7,405 bases of DNA from Pseudomonadota bacterium. Its GTDB lineage: Bacteria; Pseudomonadota; Alphaproteobacteria; Rhodospirillales; UBA2165. The stretch spans positions 1-7,405 of the forward strand of contig JAQCKY010000100.1 of NCBI GenBank assembly GCA_027592155.1, read 5' to 3'. How positions within the stretch are numbered: position 1 is the first letter of the stretch; every line of letters starts with the position of its first letter. Made by a program: the position numbers and the translations under genes. The notes beneath the pieces are model-generated. The model saw only the letters and a program-made list of their open reading frames with translations, made no database searches and was not told where the DNA came from. This document shows positions 1 through 5,901 of the stretch, in pieces.

Positions 1-1
1 G

Positions 2-769
2 GTCGGGCAGAATCTGCAAGACCATATCTCCGCGGGTGTCGCATATCTGCGAAAAACGCCGAGTCCGTTCGTTAAACAAATGCGGATGGATCATGTCGCC
101 GTTGATATCCCCCGCGCTTATCTGTTCGGCTCCGGCCCCGCCGCTCAATTCCCGGCGGGGTATATGGCATTCCTGAACCTCACCGAGTCCAACGTGCCGG
201 ATATCCAGATGCTGTTCGGTGCCGGCCCCTTGATGGCCTGGCCGTGGTTCCCGGGGATCCGCAAACCGTTCCCGAATGCCTATAGCTGCCGACCTGTCCT
301 CCTGCATCCCAAGAGCCGGGGGCATATCGCGCTGTCGTCGGCCGATCCCAACGACAAAATGCGTATTTATCAAAATTTCTTCGATCACCCGGATGACATC
401 AAGACGCTGCGGGAGGGCATGAAGCTCGCCCGCGAAATTTTGAACCAGACGCCGTTTGATGAACATCGCGGGCCCGAGCTCGCACCGGGGCCGGACACCA
501 CGAGCGATAACGCCATCGATGATTTCATTCGCAAGACCTCGATCACCGTTCACCACCCGATGGGTACTTGCCGGATGGGCGGTGACGATACCTCCGTTGT
601 CGACCCGGAACTCAAGGTAAGGGGAGTGAAAGGTCTGCGCGTTGTCGACGCCTCGGTGATGCCCGATCTGGTCAGCGGTAACATCAACGCAGCGGTGATT
701 ATGATTGCCGAGAAAGCTTCCGATATGATCCGCGGACGTAGCCCCCTCACACCCATGAAAGTGACTTAA
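2..769 (+). CDS. GMC family FAD-dependent oxidoreductase, C-terminal part (5' end outside window)
   Basis: This is the C-terminal 255 residues of a glucose-methanol-choline (GMC) oxidoreductase, a family of FAD enzymes that oxidise alcohols to aldehydes or ketones; the BetA/choline dehydrogenase-like branch is common in Proteobacteria. The frame is open to the left edge, and the first residues read VGQNLQDHI, the conserved GxNLQDH segment found mid-protein, so the true start lies upstream. The ATG at 80 is internal. Near the C-terminus the family signature HHPMGTCRMGG appears; by comparison with choline oxidase its second His (codon 554-556) is the catalytic base. It is followed by VVDPELKVRGVKGLRVVDAS and SGNINAAVIMIAEKASDMI, whose second Asn (codon 686-688) matches the second active-site residue. 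The active site therefore looks intact. The TAA stop overlaps the next gene's ATG by one base, indicating co-transcription and coupled translation. The substrate cannot be assigned, and the FAD-binding N-terminus is not visible. Confidence 0.93.
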   Translation, partial: VGQNLQDHISAGVAYLRKTPSPFVKQMRMDHVAVDIPRAYLFGSGPAAQFPAGYMAFLNLTESNVPDIQMLFGAGPLMAWPWFPGIRKPFPNAYSCRPVLLHPKSRGHIALSSADPNDKMRIYQNFFDHPDDIKTLREGMKLAREILNQTPFDEHRGPELAPGPDTTSDNAIDDFIRKTSITVHHPMGTCRMGGDDTSVVDPELKVRGVKGLRVVDASVMPDLVSGNINAAVIMIAEKASDMIRGRSPLTPMKVT

Positions 770-1800
770 TGAGATTTGGTTTATTCGGCGGCGCGACCGC
801 CAGGCGCGGACAGGTAACCGGGGACAGCCAAGGGTACCAAGGCCTGGTCGATATCGCCCTGGAGGTCGAGGATCTCGGTTACCACAGTTTGTTTTTGGTA
901 GAGCATCATTTTTCCGGCACCGGGCAGCTCTCCGCATCCCTCAATATGCTGAGTTATCTCGCGGCGCTGACCAAGAAGATCCGGCTCGGAACCGCGGTGA
1001 CGGTTTTGCCTTGGCACAATCCGGTGCTGTTGGCCGAGCAGGCGGCGAGCGTCGATGTGCTGTCGGGCGGTCGTCTCGATTTTGGTGTCGGCAAAGGGTA
1101 TCGTGACATCGAATATCATGGCTTCAACATCGACCGCGACGAAGCGCTGGATATGTACGACGAATCCATGGAGGTCATTCTCAAGTCCTGGACGTCCGAA
1201 GAACGCTTCGATCACAAGGGTAAGTATTGGCAGTTCAACGACATCCTGGTCGAGCCGCCGACGGTGCAGACACCTCATCCGCCCTTTTGGACGGCGGCCG
1301 GAACCGATGAGTCCATCGCCCGTGTTGCCAAATCCGGATTCAACGTTTTGTTCGATAATTTTGCGTCGCTGGAACGAACAGCCGAGCGCATGCAGGTCTG
1401 GCGCGACACCTGCACCGAGATCGGGCGGCCCTTCGATCCCATGCAGGTCGGCCTCACCCGGTGGGTGAATATCACCAACACGCCGGAAGAATACGAAGCA
1501 GCGGTCGAGGCGCGCGAGCGCGGTGTCGCCAGAATGTTCGGTAAATATGGGGCGCTCCCCGGTCAAAAGTCCGGCCAAAATTCTCGCAAGACCCAGCCCG
1601 CTACCTTCGCCGATCCCGATATGTCGATGGATGCCCTGATCGGCAGCCCCGACCAGATCATCGACCGGCTGAGCCTGTTGGAGAGTATGGGGTTTGAATA
1701 TCTCCTGATCTTGATGCCGGACTCCATCGAGCCGCTGCGCCGGTTTGCCCAAGAGGTGATGCCGGCCTTTCAAAACAGAACGGCCAACGCCGCCCAATAA
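769..1800 (+). CDS. Luciferase-like (LLM class) flavin-dependent monooxygenase
   Basis: The 343-residue protein belongs to the bacterial luciferase-like superfamily: TIM-barrel enzymes that use reduced FMN (or F420 in some branches) and usually O2 to oxidise organic substrates. Visible family features are an N-terminal barrel strand (MRFGLFGG), an EHH motif at residues 45-47 in LFLVEHHFSG, and the long conserved block from about 72 to 111 (RLGTAVTVLP, LAEQAASVDVLSGGRLDFGVGKGY). Residues 171-180 (PPFWTAAGTD) and the C-terminal GSPDQIIDRL (292-301), common in this family as G-T/S-P-x-x-x-x-x-x-L, complete the fold. The length is normal. The ATG overlaps the upstream GMC stop (TAATG) and has no strong Shine-Dalgarno sequence, so translation probably depends on termination of the GMC gene. 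Oxidation of a shared substrate by the GMC enzyme and this monooxygenase is inference. The cofactor (FMN or F420) cannot be settled from sequence alone. A long antisense frame across this gene is a composition artefact. Confidence 0.92.
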   Translation: MRFGLFGGATARRGQVTGDSQGYQGLVDIALEVEDLGYHSLFLVEHHFSGTGQLSASLNMLSYLAALTKKIRLGTAVTVLPWHNPVLLAEQAASVDVLSGGRLDFGVGKGYRDIEYHGFNIDRDEALDMYDESMEVILKSWTSEERFDHKGKYWQFNDILVEPPTVQTPHPPFWTAAGTDESIARVAKSGFNVLFDNFASLERTAERMQVWRDTCTEIGRPFDPMQVGLTRWVNITNTPEEYEAAVEARERGVARMFGKYGALPGQKSGQNSRKTQPATFADPDMSMDALIGSPDQIIDRLSLLESMGFEYLLILMPDSIEPLRRFAQEVMPAFQNRTANAAQ

Positions 1801-1824
1801 TCAAACCGAGTAAGGGAGAAAGTT

Positions 1825-2808
1825 ATGAAAACCCGCCAAATCATGTTGCACAAACCGGGCGGCCCGTCCGCGATGAAATGGGAAACCGTGGAGTTGCCCG
1901 ATCCCGGTCCCGGCGAAATTCTGGTCCGCCACACTGCGGTCGGCTTCAATATGGTCGACACCTATCACCGCAGCGGCGCCTATGCGACCCCGCCGAAACC
2001 CTGCACTCTAGGGATCGAAGGCGCGGGCGTTGTCGAGGCCGCCGGCCGAGGCGTAAAGACTTTGAAGGTGGGAGATCGTATTGCTTATGCCGGGGGCGGG
2101 CAGCCGGGCTCCTACGCGGAAGCTCGGGTGATGAAGGCTGCCGCTGTGACCAAATTACCGTCATGGATTTCGGACAAACAAGGGGCGGCCATCATCTCCA
2201 AGGGCAAGACCGTCGAATATCTCTTCAACCGGACTCATAAGCTGAAGAAGGGCGATGTGATCCTGTTCCATGCCGCCGCCGGCGGTGTCGGCTTGATCGC
2301 GGGACAATGGGCGAAAGCCGTCGGCGCCATTGCAATCGGCGTGGTCAGCACCGAGGCCAAAGCCAAACTCGCCAAGCGCAATGGATACAAACACGTCATC
2401 ATTTCCAAAATACAGGACATCACCAAAGAGGTCTTGCGCATCACCAAAGGCAAAGGCGTCGATGTCGTCTACGACTCAGTCGGCAAAGACACCTGGCAGT
2501 CGTCATTGGATAGCGTGCGCACTTTGGGCCTCGTGGTCAGCTTCGGCAGCGCGTCGGGCAATCCGCCGCCCTATGATGTTGCCAAGGACGGCTTGAAGAA
2601 CTCTGCCTTCATTCACCGCGCCACAACGGTGAATTACATGACCAGCCCCGAGATCAGCGCCGCCAGCCTGCGCAAAGTATTCGCGATGGTCAAAAAGGGC
2701 GCGGTCAAAATCCAGGTCAATCACACCTATAAACTCAAAGATGTCGTCAAAGTCCACCGCGACGCCGAGGCCCGCAAGACGACCGGCCAGGTGGTGATGA
2801 TTCCGTGA
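1825..2808 (+). CDS. qorA: NADPH:quinone reductase, QorA-like (zeta-crystallin type MDR)
   Basis: The 327-residue protein is a medium-chain dehydrogenase/reductase of the quinone oxidoreductase type, a cytosolic NADPH-dependent, zinc-free enzyme reducing quinones or related enones. It matches what I know of E. coli QorA in order and length: GIEGAGVVEAAG near residue 63, GDRIAYAG near 83, then LFHAAAGGVGLIAGQWAKAVG around 147-167, which holds the AAxGGVG nucleotide-binding loop. VDVVYDSVGKDTW and LGLVVSFGSASG follow, and the C-terminus ends VVMIP. The catalytic-zinc ligands of alcohol dehydrogenases are not evident, as expected for this branch. The ATG at 1825 is preceded by TAAGGGAG (1811-1818), a good ribosome binding site. 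The gene starts 24 bases after the luciferase-like gene and is probably the last gene of that operon; hairpin repeats begin 26 bases after its stop. The family is secure, but orthology to E. coli QorA is less certain, since paralogues acting on other enones are common. Confidence 0.92.
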   Translation: MKTRQIMLHKPGGPSAMKWETVELPDPGPGEILVRHTAVGFNMVDTYHRSGAYATPPKPCTLGIEGAGVVEAAGRGVKTLKVGDRIAYAGGGQPGSYAEARVMKAAAVTKLPSWISDKQGAAIISKGKTVEYLFNRTHKLKKGDVILFHAAAGGVGLIAGQWAKAVGAIAIGVVSTEAKAKLAKRNGYKHVIISKIQDITKEVLRITKGKGVDVVYDSVGKDTWQSSLDSVRTLGLVVSFGSASGNPPPYDVAKDGLKNSAFIHRATTVNYMTSPEISAASLRKVFAMVKKGAVKIQVNHTYKLKDVVKVHRDAEARKTTGQVVMIP

Positions 2809-2833
2809 CGAAATGGGGGTTGTGCCTGAAGCG

Positions 2834-2900
2834 CATCTTTCGAGGGCCTCAAGATGAGGAATGTTCATTGATTTCCTCATGCTGAGCCCGTCGAAGCATG
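2834..2900. repeat. REP-like pair of inverted hairpin repeats
   Basis: Two 28-base units lie in inverted orientation (2834-2861 and 2873-2900) with 11 bases between them. The reverse complement of the left unit matches the right at 22 of 28 positions by hand alignment. Each unit folds on itself: the left has CATCTT/AAGATG (2834-2839 with 2851-2856), and the right has CTCATGCT/AGCATGAG (2876-2883 with 2895-2902). Four of the six differences fall in these stems and preserve pairing. The right unit resembles CTCATGCTGAG...TCGAAGCATGAG elements that, from memory, recur between genes in many alphaproteobacteria. Placement just after the qorA stop is typical of REP/BIME elements. It may stabilise the 3' end of the transcript or attenuate transcription, but no T-run follows. 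Confidence 0.7.
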
Positions 2901-2995
2901 AGTTTCAAGCTCCTCGGTCGAAATCATGGTGAACAGTCTAGCCAAAGATTGGATTGACCAAGGGCAGACCTACTATGATGGCGCGTGCAATGAAC

Positions 2996-3003
2996 AGGGA
3001 GAG
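2996..3003 (+). promoter_or_regulatory. Ribosome binding site fixing the CMD-family start at 3008
   Basis: AGGGAGAG lies 4 bases upstream of the ATG at 3008 and is a strong Shine-Dalgarno match. It favours 3008 over the in-frame TTG at 2954 and ATGs at 2975, 2978 and 2990, none of which has as good a site. The protein from 3008 (MARIEPLS) also starts where this family normally does. An almost identical site precedes the SDR gene on the other strand. Confidence 0.7.
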
Positions 3004-3007
3004 TGCA

Positions 3008-3601
3008 ATGGCGAGAATTGAACCACTGAGCGACGAAGAGGCCTCCGGAATTTCCGACGCCTTCGAGGTAACGCGGAAACGTCTGGGTTTCGTGCCCAAC
3101 AGCCAAAAAACCATGGCCCGGCGGCCGCAGATATTCGACGCCGCCGCAAAACTCGGCGCTGCCGTCTTTGGGCCTGGGACGGTTGATTTAGACCTAAAAA
3201 TGCTGATGGCTTTGATGGTGAGCCGGGCGGCCGGTTGCATGTATTGCCAGGCTCATACCGGTTTGTTCGGCAGTCAGGCCGGTGTGTCGCCTGAAAAAGA
3301 AAACGCCATCTGGGAGTATGAGACCAGCCCGTTGTTCAGCGACGGCGAACGCGCCGCACTCAATCTGGCATTGCTGTCGGGTCATGTTCCAAACGCCGTC
3401 ACCGACGAGGATTTTGCGGCCGTCAAAAAACATTACACAGACGAACAGATCGTCGAGATGGTCTCGGTGCTCGGCTACATGGGCATGATGAACCGCTGGA
3501 ACGACACCATGGCCACAGAGCTGGAATCCGCGCCGCGCGAGCACGGGGAAGAGATACTCACGAGCCATGGATGGGACGTCGGTAAACACGCTGCGGAGTG
3601 A
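3008..3601 (+). CDS. Carboxymuconolactone decarboxylase (CMD)/AhpD-fold family protein
   Basis: The 197-residue protein has the all-helical CMD/AhpD fold. Members include alkylhydroperoxidase AhpD, peroxidase-related proteins and gamma-carboxymuconolactone decarboxylases. The key site is RAAGCMYCQAHTG, with Cys77, Cys80 and His83, the redox-active CxxC plus His. The spacing is CxxCxxH, one residue shorter than the CxxCxxxH of AhpD itself, so a peroxidase-related/AhpD-like thiol redox protein is more likely than AhpD proper. Another family-like segment is LGFVPNSQKTMARRPQIFDA (26-45), and helices with DEQIVEMVSVLGYMGMMNRW (145-164) end the domain. There is no signal peptide, so it should be cytosolic. 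I chose ATG 3008 because of AGGGAGAG just upstream; the frame stays open to a TTG at 2954. It lies 6 bases before the DUF2238 gene, with which it is probably co-transcribed. The specific substrate is unknown. Confidence 0.88.
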   Translation: MARIEPLSDEEASGISDAFEVTRKRLGFVPNSQKTMARRPQIFDAAAKLGAAVFGPGTVDLDLKMLMALMVSRAAGCMYCQAHTGLFGSQAGVSPEKENAIWEYETSPLFSDGERAALNLALLSGHVPNAVTDEDFAAVKKHYTDEQIVEMVSVLGYMGMMNRWNDTMATELESAPREHGEEILTSHGWDVGKHAAE

Positions 3602-3607
3602 GCGCCG

Positions 3608-4234
3608 ATGGCCACAGACGAAAAAGCACAGGCCGTCGAACTTGAGCCGGTAATATTGGCGCTTTTGGCGGGCCTTGTTCTGGTCTGGAGTGGGATTGGC
3701 CCAGCCGACCGGTTGACCTGGTGGCTCGAGGTCGCGCCGGTCGTGATTGCCGTGCCGTTGCTTGCCGGTCTCTACCGGCGGGTTCGTTTCACCGCACTCT
3801 TTTACCGTCTGGTCCTCATTCATGCCGTCATCTTGATGGTCGGCGGACATTACACCTATGCCAACGTGCCCTTCGGATTTTGGCTCCAGGACCTGTTGGA
3901 CTTATCCCGCAATCACTACGACCGGATCGGGCATTTTGCCCAGGGATTTATTCCTGCGATTGTTACACGGGAACTACTGGTTCGTTGGTCGCCGCTGAAA
4001 GGCAGCAAGTGGCTGCCGTTCCTCGTAATCTGCGTATGTCTTGCCTTTAGCGCCTTCTACGAACTGATCGAATGGTGGGGGGCCGCCATCTTGGGACAAG
4101 GCGCGACGGAGTTCCTTGGGACTCAGGGTGATATCTGGGATTCCCAATGGGATATGTTCTGGGCCTTAATCGGCGCCGGTACCGCGTTAGTGACCCTCAG
4201 CCGGCTGCACGATCGTGGCTTGGCGGAATATTGA
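3608..4234 (+). CDS. DUF2238/YjdF-type integral membrane protein
   Basis: The 208-residue multi-pass inner-membrane protein is recognised by motifs typical of the DUF2238 (YjdF) family: RNHYDRIGHFAQGFIPA (101-117), FYELIEWW (150-157) and EFLGTQGDIWDSQWDMFW (168-185). About six hydrophobic segments are visible, near residues 13-29, 38-56, 63-80, 106-120, 136-158 and 181-199. The conserved His, Asp, Arg and Glu residues sit at or within the membrane segments, which hints at metal binding or proton/ion handling, but the family's function is not established to my knowledge. The ATG at 3608 is preceded by GGAGTGAG overlapping the CMD stop, and the 6-base gap implies an operon with the CMD protein. 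It is probably the last gene of that unit, since a terminator-like hairpin begins 8 bases after the stop. Family assignment is confident; function is unknown. Confidence 0.88.
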   Translation: MATDEKAQAVELEPVILALLAGLVLVWSGIGPADRLTWWLEVAPVVIAVPLLAGLYRRVRFTALFYRLVLIHAVILMVGGHYTYANVPFGFWLQDLLDLSRNHYDRIGHFAQGFIPAIVTRELLVRWSPLKGSKWLPFLVICVCLAFSAFYELIEWWGAAILGQGATEFLGTQGDIWDSQWDMFWALIGAGTALVTLSRLHDRGLAEY

Positions 4235-4242
4235 TTCAGATT

Positions 4243-4273
4243 GCGTGTAATATTTCCGCATGCCACGCTTTTT
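4243..4273 (+). terminator. Weak intrinsic terminator-like hairpin after the DUF2238 gene
   Basis: GCGTG (4243-4247) can pair with CACGC (4264-4268), followed directly by five Ts (4269-4273). The stem is only 5 bp with a 16-base loop, so this is a weak candidate; its support is its position just after the stop codon and the T-run. Confidence 0.35.
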
Positions 4274-4358
4274 GGATGAAATTTTGACATAGTTGGTCCT
4301 GTACGCGGAAAGGTTTCACTGAGCTGACCAAAAATGTCGCCGTAAACATGAGCTCCGA

Positions 4359-5387
4359 ATGCTTGCCGTCGAGATTTTCAAACTTTTTGTCGTCCTGGCT
4401 ATATTCTCCGCTGCGACCTCTGCGCAGGCAAAACCGCTTGAGTGGGATGCTTCACCTCAAAAAATCCGTGCGGCGCATCAAGATTCTCCGAAAGTAGTTT
4501 GGAAACTGACATACCAAACTCGAGATGGGACACTCCTAAAATTCACTGTGGGGTCTAACTATGTGCGCGTGGATAGCGGTAGCACATCCACTATTTACGA
4601 TTTTAAGTTAAAACGACAAATTCATTTGGATGATAGCGGCAGCAAATATTTCCATTCATCGCTGTATCTTGTGCCTGGTTTTCGGGATTACGAATTTCAA
4701 AATCGGATCAGGCAATCCCGTTTTTTTGACGCGCTGAAGAACGCTCCTAAAATTGATAGATCTAAGGCACCTACGACATTCGATCCGTTCTGGCGTGCCT
4801 CGGATCTTGGCCATACGCGTGGAAGGCCAGACCTAGAGGAGGCCGAACGAACCGATCGGGACGACGGCGGTTTCAATGTTGTGTACCAGGATGTCACGGC
4901 CCTCGAATTCGTGCCCGCACGGCAATCGCTCGATGAACACCACAATGCGGTATTTTATCGAGCGCTGCGGTACTTTCTATCCGTGCACCCGGCTGCGCAA
5001 AATTTGATGGCGGACACCGGACACCCCCCTGACACACTCAAATTCAAAAAATGGCTTAAATTCAAACTTCATACCCGATCGTGGTCTCTCAGGTCCATCG
5101 AGAAACAGGATGCTGAGTACCCTTTGCCCACGGCGGCTCACCCAGATTTTCAGCTGCTCCTAGAGAAATCAGGCCTATCTCCGGACTTCCTCTCGAAGAT
5201 CGCCCCCTTCATGAGTTTGGTAAAGCTTGATAAGGCGATCAATCGATTGTCGCATTGGGGAGACTATCGGGAACAAATCTCGAACCTGCTAGAAAACGGA
5301 GACCGGTTCGACGCTGGACTCCTTGCCATGGAATACGTAATTCGATTCCGTCCCTGTAAATTTCGAACCCGACCTGTCAGGAAGTAG
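4359..5387 (+). CDS. Hypothetical secreted protein, probably the 5' part of a frame-broken gene
   Basis: I do not recognise a named family. The 342-residue frame starts with a convincing Sec signal peptide (MLAVEIFKLFVVLAIFSAAT, then SAQA; predicted cleavage after Ala24), so the product should be periplasmic or exported. Residues 47-105 look like beta strands (VVWKLTYQTRDG, NYVRVDSG, TIYDFKLKRQIHLDD, YFHSSLY), somewhat like small periplasmic beta domains. FDPFW occurs at 141-145. From about 290 the sequence becomes helical (KAINRLSHWGDYREQISNLLENGDRFDAGLLAMEYVIRFRP), like the start of a TPR-type helix pair, then turns into a basic tail (CKFRTRPVRK) and stops abruptly. A TPR-like continuation is found at once in another frame (5393-5845), so I think this C-terminus is the result of a frameshift. 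GC is lower than in its neighbours. No clear Shine-Dalgarno precedes ATG 4359, but no in-frame start lies further upstream before a TGA at 4320. Confidence 0.65.
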   Translation: MLAVEIFKLFVVLAIFSAATSAQAKPLEWDASPQKIRAAHQDSPKVVWKLTYQTRDGTLLKFTVGSNYVRVDSGSTSTIYDFKLKRQIHLDDSGSKYFHSSLYLVPGFRDYEFQNRIRQSRFFDALKNAPKIDRSKAPTTFDPFWRASDLGHTRGRPDLEEAERTDRDDGGFNVVYQDVTALEFVPARQSLDEHHNAVFYRALRYFLSVHPAAQNLMADTGHPPDTLKFKKWLKFKLHTRSWSLRSIEKQDAEYPLPTAAHPDFQLLLEKSGLSPDFLSKIAPFMSLVKLDKAINRLSHWGDYREQISNLLENGDRFDAGLLAMEYVIRFRPCKFRTRPVRK

Positions 5388-5392
5388 GGCAA

Positions 5393-5845
5393 ATGATCAG
5401 GTCAGCCTCTTCAGATCGGCGGTTTCAGAAGTATCGGTCGGGTTTCTCGGTTGAACGCCAGAACCCCGAACAGGCGATTGAAATTTGGTCAAGTTTGGAC
5501 CGTACGAGACTGCGGTTCGGCTACGTTGTGGACATTGCGCTGGCGGTTAGCTACCAGACTGCATTTGCCCGAACCGGTGGTTCTGGCAGAACGGATGTTC
5601 TGGCCCGGCTTGTCAATTCCGGCTTGCACCACTTTTCGGCTGCGCTGCGGGGAAATCCACTGAACTCCAGTGTTTATAAAGATTTAGGAGATTTTTATTT
5701 CACACAGTTTCGGCCCGTTGAGGCTTGGCTGTTGTGGGATTTTGCACGGAACATCGACGACAAGTTTGGGTCACGAAATAATTCGGATTTGGTGGATCAG
5801 CTTGAGTCAGGACTGGAGTCGAACTTTCCAGATTACTTTCGATGA
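5393..5845 (+). CDS. Hypothetical TPR-like fragment, probably the 3' part of the same broken gene
   Basis: A 150-residue frame begins 5 bases after the previous stop, shifted in phase. From about residue 21 (ERQNPEQAIEIWSSLDRTRL) it reads as helical repeat protein. The segment LHHFSAALRGNPLNSSVYKD followed by LGDFYFTQFRPVEAWLLWDFARNID has the alternating small/aromatic pattern of a tetratricopeptide repeat. The first 20 residues (MIRSASSDRRFQKYRSGFSV) are arginine-rich and low in acidic residues, as expected of a wrong frame, and there is no signal peptide. CAGGAAG (5378-5384) and AGGG (5386-5389) upstream could serve as a ribosome binding site, so a separate small gene in an operon is not excluded. 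My preferred reading is the C-terminal domain of the 4359 protein, with net loss of frame in 5341-5452. The function is unknown; TPR-type domains usually bind proteins. Confidence 0.5.
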   Translation: MIRSASSDRRFQKYRSGFSVERQNPEQAIEIWSSLDRTRLRFGYVVDIALAVSYQTAFARTGGSGRTDVLARLVNSGLHHFSAALRGNPLNSSVYKDLGDFYFTQFRPVEAWLLWDFARNIDDKFGSRNNSDLVDQLESGLESNFPDYFR

Positions 5846-5901
5846 ATCCAGCCTTCGAATTCGGCGGCGTCCGTCTCGCATTTGGCTCGCTAACTTCATT
5901 C

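Noticed and set aside
781..1797. Long open frame (338 codons) on the minus strand opposite the first luciferase-like gene
   Set aside because: It mirrors the plus-strand gene almost end to end, a known effect of biased codon use in high-GC DNA. Its translation shows no recognisable domain, while the plus strand has clear family motifs.
2861..2932. Small plus-strand ORF (23 residues, MFIDFLMLSPSKHEF...)
   Set aside because: It is read through the right unit of the hairpin repeat. Peptides with MLSLSKHE-like sequence are, as far as I recall, common spurious calls from such repeats; no ribosome binding site is seen.
2949..2979. Possible promoter TTGGAT (2949) with TACTAT (2971), or TTGACC (2954) with TATGAT (2974), before the CMD gene
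   Set aside because: The first pair matches consensus poorly (3/6 and 4/6) and the second has only 14 bases between boxes, so neither is good enough to call.
2954..3007. N-terminal extension of the CMD protein from the TTG at 2954
   Set aside because: The extra residues are not typical of the family, and the strongest ribosome binding site serves ATG 3008.
3194..3850. Minus-strand frame of 218 codons opposite the CMD and DUF2238 genes
   Set aside because: It overlaps two well-supported plus-strand genes and has a His/Arg-rich composition typical of shadow frames.
5846..5901. Possible bidirectional terminator between the convergent genes
   Set aside because: Only a 3-bp GCC/GGC stem around TTCGAATTC was found, with no T-run, so no terminator can be supported.
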